DNA from: Anisus vortex
Lineage: Eukaryota > Mollusca > Gastropoda > Planorbidae
DNA length: 64,000 bases
Assembly: GCA_949126835.1 (NCBI GenBank)
Contig: OX421506.1
Coordinates: 20,098,926 to 20,162,925 of the forward strand
Reading direction: 5' to 3'
In this document: one piece after another, positions 51,701-55,622 of the stretch
Numbering within the stretch: position 1 is the first letter of the stretch
Layout: the number at the start of each line of letters is the position of its first letter
The notes under the pieces: generated by a model
What the model saw: only the letters and a program-made list of their open reading frames with translations
Told to the model about the DNA's origin: nothing
Databases searched by the model: none
Position numbers and translations under genes: made by a program

Positions 51701-54700
51701 TTTGTTTTTAAAAGTTTGAAAAGAAAATTGTAGAAAAAAAAAGATATAGTCTAACTTGAAAATCGAACCCGGGTCGCCCGCATTGCAGTCCGCTACATTA
51801 ACCACTGAGCTAGCGAAGACACATGTCCGATGTGAAAAATTATTTTAAATTAACCTTTTGTTTTCGTTCAATGAAAAATATTTGTAAAAATGATGGGAAA
51901 AAATTATTATGTCAGAGGAAGGGACATGTGAAGTTGTTAAATCTCAATCTCTTGGCTTCTGTTTCTTATGTAACATCTAAGATAAGCTCGTTGAGTTGGT
52001 TTAACTTGTTGATTAGGTAGGTTACAACAAGACGCCTTGATTTTATAAACACAGTTTTAATAATAAACAAAATGTAGAAACAGAAACAAAAATTAATAAA
52101 AATCCTCACTCAGCTTTCTCGCCCGAGAACGAGGAACTGAAACATTCAACCTCTAACACAAGGATATCACATATTAAGGTTAAGATACCACTCTTAAACA
52201 GCGCTTAGAGATTACTCAACAAAAATTACAAAGTAAAACCCTACTAATATTACTAGTTGAGAGAATTAAATATTGATAATGTTAAAAGTCATTGAATATA
52301 TATGCTCTTGTGCATAGCTGTTGTAATTCAATCATGGATTTTATGGAAAGGCAGGGGGTTTGTAATGATAGGCAGAGAGACATAACATTACCTAATAGCA
52401 CTTTATTTAAAGACTATTGGGTTATGTATACACTATTGATGTAAATTGAAACAGTATATCTATGTTTTTAATATGCCGCAACAGTGATTGAATATCTGGT
52501 GTTTTTACTTTTGTTTGTTCTTCTGCAGCGGAGATGCTTGCGATGCGCCAGGGTAAAGCTGTAGACCTAAGAAGGCAAGTGGACAGAGCTGACAAGCTGA
52601 AAGATTCTGAAGTCTCAGAACTGAGGGCAGAAATCAAGGTACTTTAACCTTTTTTCTTCATATTAATATTACTGAGCAGAGTTTTGAATATGTTTGGGTT
52701 AATAATAAGTTTGTCTCGTTCAACAGTTAGGAATAAACCTTTTTGCTAGTTGTGGTGTGTCTGTATTGACCAATTTCTGATTTTTTTTCTCTCAGCACTT
52801 TGTTAGCGAGCGAAGACACGATGAGGAAATTGGTCACACAACCCGCTTCCTCTTTGATTCAGACCACCTCCTCGATGAAGTGAAAAAATTTGGAGAAGGT
52901 ATGTCATTGAGACCATCGTTTTTATTCCATTCAATGATTTTTGTTCCGTGGAACTTTCAGACCACATTGTATCTCAATATTATGGTCAGTGATTTTGTTT
53001 AGTTGAACTTTGACATTTCAAGGTAAAAGTAGTAAAAAAAAAAAAAGGTACGTGTCCAGTCTGACCAAATGAATCCATAGGGCTGGTTAAGCTTCATTCA
53101 TCAAAGTCTGTGGCCAAGAACATACTAGGGGATTGTGTGGCCAGCACTTTACTTTACCTCAAGTAATGTCAGGTAACCATCCGAGCTGCATAGATTCAGG
53201 TATAATCACCAGACCTAGGAACAAATCAGAGCCATCATCAGAATTTGAACCCAGGACCTTCGGTGTGCTAGCCAAACACGCTTCCCCATGACCACCAAAT
53301 TTAAAAGTTCTTTGCGCCTATGACAGTTCAATCTTTTTTTGTGTGTGATTTTCTTCCCTTTTAGTTGTCCATGTCAAGCCCGCCTACACTACCCGCAGGG
53401 TGTCCATCTCCTCCGTTGCCAGCAGTAGTGTTAGCCACACAGAGGACCAGCCTTACTCACAGGAGATTAGTGAACTTCAGGACAAGTTCAGGAACTCTTT
53501 CAAACTTAGTGTGAGTATCACAAACCCTCAAATGGGCTGCTGCTGTAAGCAAAGAAAATTTAGCATTTTGCTCATTGCAACAGATAAGTCCCCTCACCAT
53601 CGTCTCTCAACCAAAATTGAAATATTTTATTTCTATGTGCTGATTGTGGGTTTATCTTGATCACATTTTCTTCCCTATTTTTTTTAAGAATTGGCAGCAT
53701 TGTGACCGCTTTCAATGGGATCCTAGTAGCCTATTGCTATGTTTGAACATGCTGACAGTTTGATTATCCCACATCATCCTTGACTTAGTTCAACATTCAT
53801 ACCGGGGTACAGCTTAGGATAGTTTGGAAAAGTTTAGTACAAATGACTTGATTTTTTAAGTATGTAAAAGTTGGAGGAAATCGACCAAGTTCTCAGAAAG
53901 TTTGTGAATTTCCCTCAAACAAACAAAACAGCCTGAAAAAACATACTTTAATTTTATTTTTAAGTGAATGAATGACCTATAGTTTAGTTGAGAAGTCGTT
54001 AACAAAACTCCCATCATGTATTTTTCTTATACAAGTACTTTTAAAAACATCCTCAACTTTTCCTTTATTAGGACTACCTATGTACACTGCTGTTAAGTAT
54101 TAAGAATTTGCACACATGGAAGTGAAAATTGGTTTGTGAATTTTGAGTAAAATTTTGCCAAAGTTTGGGAATTTTAAAATGATTTCAAGAGTTGAGAGCC
54201 TTGCAGTTCATATAAGACTTGTGTATCTTTGATTTTTATCAAAATATTAAAAAAATTTATTATTGTTTTCTGGTAAATATAGAATTCCTATCATCAAGAG
54301 TCAACATCTGCTGATCATCAGTCACCTTCTACTGGTGACTCAAACGATGCAGGTTAGACATAACTGTACACCAATAATCTTAAACCTTTTTGTTTGACAT
54401 ATTTTCTGATTTAAAACCTATTAGTGAAAATACTATTAGACTTTAAGATTGAATACTATATTCCCTGTTTGTAAGCTTTTTTTTCTTGTGTGTTACAAAT
54501 ATGTGTTTGAATTTTACGCTTTCAGGTTTCAAAGCAAATCGAAATAACCGCAGAAGGCCAGCTGGTGGCAGACAATCTCAGGCAGATTCTGTCTCACCCT
54601 CTCTAGGCAAGCTTTTTTTATAGTCTAAGATGTGAAGGTCTGATCAACGAAAGCCATTGTCAGTCATCATATCACAACCTTATGAGGATTTAAAGGTTTT

Positions 54701-55622
54701 GATAACCAAGTGACCATAAATCTCCAGGCTAAAATTCCTATTGAACTGAGAGATGTTAACTCTTAGGTTTGGTGTAGTGAAATTTAATTCTCAGAAGATA
54801 TCAATGGGAAGTGGGTTTACCTGACTCATCCTGGCAAACCAGGTCAGTCATTGAGAATATGCTTAACTATCCACTATTTCAACTTAAATCAACCTGGTAT
54901 GGTAAGACAAGATAAAGAGGGGGGAGGGGGGGGGGGGTAATAAATAATCCATTGTCCAGATATCTCAGAGTCGCCATTACCCCTTTGTCACCCCTTGGTC
55001 TTTATCCTGCATGTCAAATCAAACCTGCAGACTTTTTAATCTTTCATTTTGAAAGTCATTGATTCTCAGAGAACCAGGCCATCTAGCCTGCAAAAATACC
55101 ATTGCATTTCACTTGTTCAGACTGTAGCAGACTTTTTTCTGCGTTTAGATGCAATAGGTTTGGATCATGTAAGCTTCAGGGTGTTTCACATGAACGCCAG
55201 ATAAATAACTTGTGTTCATCATGTAGTTGGGTTTTTTCTTTTTGTAGTCCTGAAGTTATGGTGTCTGTACCCTTTGTTTAATGCTCTCTATCTACATTCA
55301 ATCCTCAGATATCAATTCCAACAAAGCTACCACCACCACCACATCATCTACTAGCACAGCCGCCACCACGTCCAACAGCACAGCCAACAGCAGCAGCTAC
55401 TCCCAGCAAGGCTCATCCACAACGTACTATAGAAATAACACTGGCAGCCCAGGGAGGGGAGGGCGCGGCGGCAGCAGCAGCTACGGGCCCCGGGGAGGAG
55501 GAAGGGGCAGGGGTGGCCCCAGAGGTGGCAGGGGGACCTATGGAGGCCCAAGGCCTCAGCAGGATCAGGGCCGGCCCTACTCTGGCCCGGTGTCCACAAG
55601 GCCAGTGAGTTCCAGCCCCTAA
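12030..55622 (+). CDS. SPATS2: SPATS2/SPATS2L-like protein, whole spliced gene (15 coding exons, 581 aa)
   Basis: The spliced CDS joins 12030-12057, 14360-14439, 43780-43888, 44564-44610, 46299-46443, 49020-49232, 49602-49712, 50261-50390, 51350-51408, 52529-52638, 52796-52898, 53365-53510, 54283-54352, 54526-54606 and 55309-55622 (1746 nt including stop). Every junction is GT-AG except intron 14 (GC-AG). Residues about 37-85 form a UBA-like helical segment with the family signature NKSNNE. Residues 89-100 are a basic KKRKNKKK patch, 137-245 are Ser/Thr/Ala/Pro-rich, about 246-375 are a coiled-coil core with the highly conserved LRAEIKHFVSER, and 478-581 are a Thr/Ser run followed by RGG repeats. 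Vertebrate relatives are about 545-560 aa, so this is full length. Known members are RNA-associated cytoplasmic, stress-granule or nucleolar proteins, and no enzymatic role is known. An in-frame TGA at 12009 and an A at -3 support the start. Orthology to SPATS2 versus SPATS2L is not resolvable; a single pre-duplication gene is likely. Confidence 0.93.
12058..14359 (+). other. Intron 1 (2.3 kb, phase 1)
   Basis: AT-rich intron with several TAGGCCTA words. It holds the end of a common repeat at about 13421-13495 (G-rich, ending ctgtatctacgcctatatg), a poly-C run near 13760, and a hAT MITE at 13849-14168. No exon-like sequence was seen inside. Confidence 0.85.
13849..14168. mobile_element. hAT MITE with internal 114-bp duplication
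   Basis: The ends are AAGGGCTGTGG and CCACAGCCCTG, flanked by a perfect 8-bp duplication GTATAAAC (13841-13848 and 14169-14176). Inside, a unit of about 114 bp containing gataaatgttccgactcctc is repeated 2.7 times. It lies 191 bp upstream of exon 2. Confidence 0.9.
14360..14439 (+). CDS. SPATS2: SPATS2-like exon 2
   Basis: The acceptor follows a long T tract ending tttttcag, and the donor is AAAAG|gtatgt. The exon encodes residues 10-36, [12 protein letters not shown]... to DNIKEK. This mirrors the vertebrate order of a short F-D-containing segment followed by N-x-KEK, directly before the UBA-like region. Enters in phase 1 and leaves in phase 0. Confidence 0.9.
15247..15580. mobile_element. 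MITE-like repeat (family W), copy 1
   Basis: It starts cagggctcatgcagg and contains gtttgggaaaattgacc and aaaaattgacaaaa. It ends near cagtaagtaccctg. Four other copies share these blocks and the terminal agagtaagaaccctg. Confidence 0.65.
15828..16013 (-). pseudogene. 5'-truncated RTE-like LINE with 12-bp target duplication
   Basis: The reverse strand reads [55 protein letters not shown], the extreme C-terminus of an RTE-type LINE ORF, then a short (GAT)n tail. It is flanked by TTATGCTTGTAA at 15816-15827 and 16014-16025. The frame is still open over this piece. Confidence 0.93.
16205..16492 (+). mobile_element. tRNA-derived SINE (family S1), copy 2
   Basis: A-box-like region ggtagccaagggctgcgc, B-box GGTTCGAATCC, then the family body (gggtacctgacattagttgg, ccgtggccactgaaactggt) and the tail gtccgaagggtattttac. 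This is the best-preserved forward copy. Confidence 0.88.
16981..17188. mobile_element. hAT-type MITE (family C), degraded copy
   Basis: It starts taggggtgtgcaacatttt and contains ggcttggtgggcc and gggccgccc near its right side, as in the intact copy at 24809-25009. The right terminus is eroded. Confidence 0.6.
18251..18738. repeat. 31-bp minisatellite, about 15-16 copies
   Basis: The unit is atcatctatatgttacatac plus tatagacgtag. A few copies carry single-base changes or small insertions. It is homogeneous, so turnover is recent. Confidence 0.96.
18870..19311. mobile_element. MITE-like repeat (family W), degraded copy 2
   Basis: It contains aaagtttgggaa motifs, aaatggacaaaacc, and ends with ttagagtaagaaccctg. 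The left boundary is unclear. Confidence 0.45.
19670..19970 (+). pseudogene. LINE reverse-transcriptase C-terminal fragment
   Basis: A frame encodes [20 protein letters not shown] and GHRV, the Cys/His-type motif found after the RT domain in several non-LTR elements (C-x-n-E-T-x-E-H-x-L-x-x-C-P-A-L). The clade is not determinable from this length. The surrounding 19.44-19.99 kb is GC-richer than the intron average. Confidence 0.65.
20017..20566. mobile_element. hAT-type MITE (family P), copy 2
   Basis: The ends TAGGGTTGCCAGAT and GTCTGGCAACCCTA are flanked by a perfect 8-bp duplication GGTATGCA (20009-20016, 20567-20574). The interior has repeated aggaggacacat motifs as in copy 1. Confidence 0.92.
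20993..21505. mobile_element. MITE with CAGGGTTCGTACAG ends
   Basis: The terminal repeats CAGGGTTCGTACAG and CTGTACGAACCCTG are flanked by AATGGG on both sides (20987-20992, 21506-21511). Both arms carry many copies of a ctcctggaaaac word. No coding sequence. Confidence 0.85.
21965..22195 (+). mobile_element. tRNA-derived SINE (family S1), copy 3
   Basis: B-box GGTTCGAATCC and the body words ggcattaatttgggtaaag and gtgaacgctgcttctcgcgc match the S1 family. The head is mutated. Confidence 0.8.
22395..22603. mobile_element. hAT MITE (CAGGGGTCGG ends, family H), copy 1
   Basis: It begins CAGGGGTCGGAAACCTTTTG and ends GGTTACCGAACCATG, flanked by a perfect 8-bp duplication CTCTATTG (22387-22394, 22604-22611). 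Interior words: gtgtgccgaag, cgcgtgccgtagg. Confidence 0.93.
22868..22912. repeat. TA/GT simple repeat
   Basis: Alternating ata/tat followed by gtgtgtgtgt. Confidence 0.9.
23465..23660 (-). mobile_element. tRNA-derived SINE (family S1), copy 4
   Basis: Reverse orientation. The body word ttgccatggcatactggagg and the B-box complement ggattcgaaccc are near the right end. It supplies the first residues of a 205-codon reverse frame that I reject as a gene. Confidence 0.8.
23870..23981. mobile_element. Foldback/palindromic MITE, copy 2
   Basis: Two 51-bp arms (23870-23920, 23931-23981) are perfect reverse complements around a 10-base loop, aatcttttat. The arms match the outer arms of 352-501 with one difference or more. 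Shorter than copy 1, which has an extra inner palindrome. Confidence 0.96.
24809..25009. mobile_element. hAT-type MITE (family C), intact copy
   Basis: It begins CAGGAGTGTGCAACC and ends GTTGCACACCCTTG, flanked by a perfect 8-bp duplication TTCTATAT (24801-24808, 25010-25017). Interior words: tgggccgcatatg, gcttggcgggccg. Confidence 0.94.
25057..25433 (-). pseudogene. pogo/Tc1-type transposon 3' end with PHD-finger tail
   Basis: The reverse strand from about 25436 to 25305 reads [42 protein letters not shown], stop. This is the second half of a PHD zinc finger (W-x-x-C-x-x-x-C, H-x-x-C-x-G-L, F-x-C-x-x-C). Such tails end many pogo-like DDE transposases (established pattern). Next comes a terminal repeat, taggggaacctggggtaaaa, beside a TA. 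The catalytic part of the transposase is missing, cut off by the element starting at 25434. Confidence 0.7.
25434..26027. mobile_element. TA-flanked MITE of the same pogo-like family
   Basis: It begins GGGGAACCTGGGGTAAAACG after TA (25432-25433) and ends TTTTACCCCAGTTTCCTC before TA (26028-26029). The first about 170 bp are nearly the same as 25057-25230. No coding sequence. Confidence 0.82.
26404..26482 (+). mobile_element. tRNA-derived SINE (family S2), fragment
   Basis: ccggctggtcctgcggttag plus ttcaccgcactgtcaac match the head of 10408-10600, followed by a rearranged B-box region. Confidence 0.55.
26483..28029. other. Intron 2 stretch without elements
   Basis: Contains a G run at about 26823-26839, a C run at about 27127-27140, and AT-rich DNA. 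No element ends or exon were seen. Confidence 0.45.
28030..28165 (-). mobile_element. tRNA-derived SINE (family S1), copy 5 (deleted body)
   Basis: The tail word acccgtcggatcg, a shortened body, then the B-box complement ggattcgaacctaggac and ggatcgccagtcgaacgcgc. Confidence 0.78.
28335..28424. repeat. (CT)n-rich microsatellite
   Basis: Long runs of tctctc with a few interruptions, ending acatacacacacata. Arg/Glu-rich reverse frames across it are artefacts. Confidence 0.93.
28679..29041. mobile_element. MITE-like repeat with GTGGCGTAGC ends
   Basis: The left part cagtggcgtagcgagg and the right part ccgtggctacgcctatg are roughly inverted. The interior is purine-rich (gggagaaggggggat, ggaaaaaggaggagg). 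The same right-end word occurs near 13480 and 17275. Confidence 0.5.
29150..29490 (-). pseudogene. RTE-like LINE 3' end, split by a transposon (3' half)
   Basis: The reverse strand reads [20 protein letters not shown], then [40 protein letters not shown], and ends CSTRNPKDR with a (GAT)n tail near 29150-29162. It has the same domain as the copy at 15828 but a different subfamily. The missing upstream residues are found across the 4-kb insertion at 33518. Confidence 0.92.
29491..33517. mobile_element. 4.0-kb DNA transposon, TTAA target duplication
   Basis: The terminal repeats AGGGTAAGTCCTGCCT and AGGCAGGACTTACCCT (16/16) are flanked by TTAA (29487-29490, 33518-33521). Removing it and one TTAA restores the LINE frame (RLQTFV|NRCLRNI), so the boundaries are exact. 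Subterminal gtgacgtcacaag occurs in both arms. TTAA targets are used by the piggyBac and Kolobok superfamilies; the ends do not show the usual piggyBac CCC start. The interior has no intact transposase. Possible decayed exons lie at 30771-30940 and 31125-31280 (acidic E-D-D-E-S-D-I-S). It also carries a hAT-end fragment at 31498-31565. Confidence 0.9.
33518..33560 (-). pseudogene. RTE-like LINE, 5' remainder beyond the insertion
   Basis: The reverse strand gives NQNRLQTFV, which continues in frame into [12 protein letters not shown] at 29490 once the transposon is removed. The 5' truncation point is nearby but not exact. Confidence 0.8.
33615..33730 (+). mobile_element. tRNA-like sequence, probable SINE head
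   Basis: A-box-like TTGGTGGTTAACGG and B-box-like AGGTTCAAACCTC are separated by an extended variable region. No clean cloverleaf closes, so a functional tRNA is unlikely. Only one copy in the window. Confidence 0.4.
33915..34312. repeat. Degenerate GT-rich repeat tract
   Basis: Recurring gtgtgt, ctgtgtacc, tgtgtgttaatcggg and similar words with no fixed period. A Cys/Val-rich 183-codon frame over it is compositional. Confidence 0.7.
34638..34817. mobile_element. hAT MITE (family H), copy 2
   Basis: It begins CAGTTGTCGGCAACC and ends GGTTGCCGACCCCTG. The interior matches 22395-22603 (cttttgataacagtgtgcc, acgcgtgccgtagg). The flanks ctctacac and actacact only partly agree. Confidence 0.85.
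34900..35312. mobile_element. MITE-like repeat (family W), copy 3
   Basis: ggaaagtttgggaaaactgg, aaaattgacaaaaca, tttcacacatggcggtg and the end tagagtaagaaccctg match the family. Confidence 0.65.
36178..36530. repeat. 50-bp minisatellite, about 7 copies
   Basis: Exact 50-base period with the words aaaatgaaatgaatatgc, cgaaatgaatagtc and tatagtctatttc. Copies differ by one or two bases; the last is truncated. Confidence 0.96.
36684..36752. repeat. (TA)n microsatellite
   Basis: Nearly pure TA with one tatgtat interruption. Confidence 0.96.
37519..37860. repeat. 26-bp GC-rich minisatellite, 13 copies, two variants
   Basis: Type A is gcgaactcccgggtgcac plus aagtgttg; type B is gcgtaccggtgtgtacac plus aagtgttg. 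The first four copies alternate A-B-A-B, then A-types dominate and the last copies diverge. Open in both strands and several frames; no gene is implied. Confidence 0.95.
38696..39148. mobile_element. hAT MITE (CAGGGGTCGGGAAC ends, family R), copy 1
   Basis: It begins CAGAGGTCGGGAACC and ends GGTTCCCGACCCCTG, flanked by a perfect 8-bp duplication CAGTAGAG (38688-38695, 39149-39156). Interior words: gcgagccagatgtggctc, tcagcatcagaagaattc. It is longer than the copy at 46586 because of an insertion at about 38972-39081. Confidence 0.95.
38972..39081 (-). mobile_element. CR1/L2-type LINE tail inserted in the MITE
   Basis: Absent from the sister MITE at 46586. On the reverse strand it ends agaagcgctatataagtaac followed by a (TTTAA)-like tail, the 3' signature of CR1/L2 LINEs and SINEs that borrow it. 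It has an ATAAT-like flank at each side. Confidence 0.7.
39540..39925. repeat. CT-rich low-complexity tract
   Basis: Nearly 400 bases of mostly C and T on the + strand with tctctc and ccctc words. It produces several long Ser/Leu/Phe frames, all rejected. Confidence 0.9.
40486..42740. mobile_element. 2.3-kb hAT-like element, non-autonomous (family H ends)
   Basis: The ends CAGGGGTCGGCAACC and GGTTGCCGACCCCTG have 8-bp flanks ccctaggg (40478-40485) and ctctaggg (42741-42748) that differ at one base. It contains a 38-bp minisatellite near the left end and about 1.3 kb of very AT-rich sequence. No transposase frame. Confidence 0.88.
40883..41224. repeat. 38-bp minisatellite, 9 copies
   Basis: The unit is tgagaactgactgttgaagc plus cgatgtttctgaatgaca. 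The only common variation is tttctg versus tttcag. It lies inside the 2.3-kb hAT-like element. Confidence 0.97.
43420..43757. repeat. 35-bp minisatellite next to exon 3
   Basis: The unit is cacatgtcactttatatctg plus tgtatttcattcatt, about 9 copies with small deletions. It stops about 22 bases before the exon 3 acceptor. Confidence 0.95.
43780..43888 (+). CDS. SPATS2: SPATS2-like exon 3 (UBA-like core)
   Basis: The acceptor is tgcttctag and the donor is GAAG|gtaaaa. It encodes [20 protein letters not shown] and continues to the IQAYLE motif (residues 37-72), the most conserved part of the family: a three-helix UBA-like fold with NKSNNE between the first helices. A 35-bp minisatellite ends only about 22 bases upstream of the acceptor. 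Leaves in phase 1. Confidence 0.96.
43990..44132 (-). mobile_element. tRNA-derived SINE (family S1), copy 6, intron 3
   Basis: gccccaactaatgtctgaga, ccaggatttgaacccaggac and a tRNA-like head complement to about 44132. The body is shortened. Confidence 0.78.
44564..44610 (+). CDS. SPATS2: SPATS2-like exon 4
   Basis: The acceptor is atgtcag and the donor is CAAAG|gtgagt. It encodes the end of the UBA-like segment, [16 protein letters not shown] (residues 73-88). The E-W-N-x-S/T-G-x-K block is diagnostic for SPATS2/SPATS2L. Leaves in phase 0. Confidence 0.96.
45440..45640 (-). mobile_element. tRNA-derived SINE (family S1), copy 7, intron 4
   Basis: ccatggccatgacatattag, ccccaactaatttaagttac, aggaatcaaacccaagac (B-box complement). 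Its tRNA-like head runs into the 24-bp array at 45637. Confidence 0.8.
45637..45852. repeat. 24-bp minisatellite, 9 copies, intron 4
   Basis: The unit is caccagtcaaacatggccac plus tgta, with exact 24-base spacing and few changes. Because 24 is divisible by 3, every frame repeats an octapeptide; these frames are not genes. Confidence 0.97.
46299..46443 (+). CDS. SPATS2: SPATS2-like exon 5 (basic patch)
   Basis: The exon begins [10 protein letters not shown], a basic stretch that follows the W-N-x-G-K motif in family members and could act as a nuclear or nucleolar signal or bind RNA (inference). A Pro/Gly/Asp-rich linker follows, ending in PNGDVPN. The acceptor is a NAGNAG (gcag|cag), so the first glutamine may be optional. 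Donor AATG|gtaagc, phase 1. Confidence 0.92.
46586..46933. mobile_element. hAT MITE (family R), copy 2, intron 5
   Basis: It begins CAGGGGTCGGGAAC and ends GGTTCCCGACCCCTG, flanked by a perfect 8-bp duplication ATATAGAG (46578-46585, 46934-46941). The interior is the reverse complement of 38696-39148 without its insertion. Confidence 0.96.
47080..47775 (+). mobile_element. hAT-like remnant with BED-finger fragment, copy 2, intron 5
   Basis: The + strand near 47383-47442 reads [20 protein letters not shown], the H-x-x-x-H end of a BED zinc finger (typical L-R-x-H-L-x-x-K-H-P). The right end is ggttatgaaaacaaacatccctag with CCGGTTTTATAGAACC motifs inside it. The interior matches 7530-8364 in inverted orientation. 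Transposase core absent. Confidence 0.68.
48244..48612. mobile_element. MITE-like repeat (family W), copy 4, intron 5
   Basis: gaaaatttggggcttg, tgtttgtgaaattagtgaaa, tcacacatgctgctaaaaatg and agagtaagaatt in the family order. Confidence 0.55.
49020..49232 (+). CDS. SPATS2: SPATS2-like exon 6 (low-complexity linker)
   Basis: The acceptor is ttttttttccag and the donor is GGAG|gtagta. It encodes a Ser/Thr/Ala/Pro-rich, probably disordered stretch ([12 protein letters not shown], then an Ala/Ser/Thr tract, ending [11 protein letters not shown]). It is symmetric (phase 1 at both ends, 213 nt), so skipping it would keep the frame. Its composition is unlike the surrounding AT-rich introns, which supports it being coding. 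Confidence 0.9.
49602..49712 (+). CDS. SPATS2: SPATS2-like exon 7
   Basis: The acceptor is tgcctcttcag and the donor is CAAG|gtaaat. It encodes [20 protein letters not shown] and on to HKKPFQ, a basic Ser-rich linker. It is symmetric (phase 1-1, 111 nt) and joins directly into the coiled-coil exon. Confidence 0.92.
50261..50390 (+). CDS. SPATS2: SPATS2-like exon 8 (coiled coil start)
   Basis: The acceptor is ttttctgtgcag and the donor is AAGG|gtgagt. It encodes [39 protein letters not shown]. This corresponds to the vertebrate block beginning E-K-S-V-K-D-L-x-R and is amphipathic and heptad-like. It is the start of the DUF1387 core. Leaves in phase 2. Confidence 0.95.
50625..51130 (+). pseudogene. 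CR1/L2-type LINE C-terminal remnant, intron 8
   Basis: It reads [55 protein letters not shown], and later [35 protein letters not shown]. This is the typical end of CR1/L2/Rex ORF2 (L-H-W-L-P, Y-K-x-L-H-G-x-A-P-x-Y). The 3' region gtaaagcgcatttg supports CR1/L2. 5'-truncated, sense to the host gene. Confidence 0.9.
51350..51408 (+). CDS. SPATS2: SPATS2-like exon 9 (coiled coil)
   Basis: The acceptor is tttgttcag and the donor is GCCT|gtaagt. It encodes [19 protein letters not shown], matching the family block with E-M-D-x-V/L-K-x-E-A. Both junction phases (2 in, 1 out) fit the neighbouring exons. Confidence 0.95.
51474..51830 (-). mobile_element. tRNA-derived SINE (family S3), intron 9
   Basis: On the reverse strand the head has TAGCTCAGTGGTTA (A-box) and GGGTTCGATTT (B-box) at 51825-51755. 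The far end is tacattgcccggcgttgccc, a conserved word of invertebrate repeats. A single copy here. Confidence 0.6.
52529..52638 (+). CDS. SPATS2: SPATS2-like exon 10 (coiled coil)
   Basis: The acceptor is ttcttctgcag and the donor is TCAAG|gtactt. It encodes [20 protein letters not shown] and ends with SELRAEIK. It continues the long helix and leaves in phase 0 just before HFVSER. Confidence 0.95.
52796..52898 (+). CDS. SPATS2: SPATS2-like exon 11 (HFVSER motif)
   Basis: The acceptor is ttttctctcag and the donor is GAAG|gtatgt. It encodes [18 protein letters not shown] and on to [10 protein letters not shown]. The H-F-V-S-E-R-(K/R)-x-D-E-E-(L/I)-G block is nearly identical to the vertebrate proteins and is the strongest single match in the gene. 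Confidence 0.97.
53085..53300 (-). mobile_element. tRNA-derived SINE (family S1), copy 8, intron 11
   Basis: tggccaagaacatactaggg, tcaagtaatgtcaggtaacc, and the B-box complement gaatttgaacccaggac. Confidence 0.82.
53365..53510 (+). CDS. SPATS2: SPATS2-like exon 12 (Ser-rich region)
   Basis: The acceptor is cttcccttttag and the donor is CTTAGT|gtgagt. It encodes [20 protein letters not shown] followed by a Ser-rich stretch and a short helix, [20 protein letters not shown] is a plausible basophilic kinase site (inference). Leaves in phase 0. Confidence 0.92.
53815..54203. mobile_element. MITE-like repeat (family W), copy 5, intron 12
   Basis: tttggaaaagtttagtac, ggaaatcgaccaagttctc, aaagtttgtgaatttccctc, tttgggaattttaaaatg in the family order. 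The ends are eroded. Confidence 0.6.
54283..54352 (+). CDS. SPATS2: SPATS2-like exon 13
   Basis: The acceptor is gtaaatatag, with a weak pyrimidine tract, and the donor is GCAG|gttaga. It encodes [20 protein letters not shown] and NDA, a polar disordered linker. Sequence conservation is not obvious; splice sites and frame are the support. Confidence 0.8.
54526..54606 (+). CDS. SPATS2: SPATS2-like exon 14 (basic linker, GC donor)
   Basis: The acceptor is acgctttcag. It encodes [20 protein letters not shown] and SVSPSL, with a basic N-R-x-N-R-R-R-P segment similar to the N-Q-R-R-R-F segment near the vertebrate C-terminus. The donor is CTAG|gcaagc, a GC donor; no GT donor in the same position fits the frame. 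Read-through adds GKLFL and stops at 54621-54623. Symmetric exon (phase 1-1, 81 nt). Confidence 0.83.
   Translation, partial: VSKQIEITAEGQLVADNLRQILSHPL
54607..55308 (+). other. Intron 14, GC-AG type
   Basis: It starts gcaagc and ends caatcctcag. The frame joins correctly (codon G|AT for Asp) only with this pair. It contains a G run at about 54922-54938 and no other feature. Confidence 0.8.
55309..55622 (+). CDS. SPATS2: SPATS2-like exon 15 (RGG tail, stop)
   Basis: The acceptor is attcaatcctcag. It encodes DINSNKA, a Thr/Ser/Ala/Asn-rich run, then an arginine-glycine tail ([24 protein letters not shown]) and ends STRPVSSSP with TAA at 55620-55622. It is GC-rich compared with everything around it. 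RGG/GAR tails usually bind RNA and are arginine-methylated (family knowledge). The vertebrate tails are basic but less purely RGG. Confidence 0.9.
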
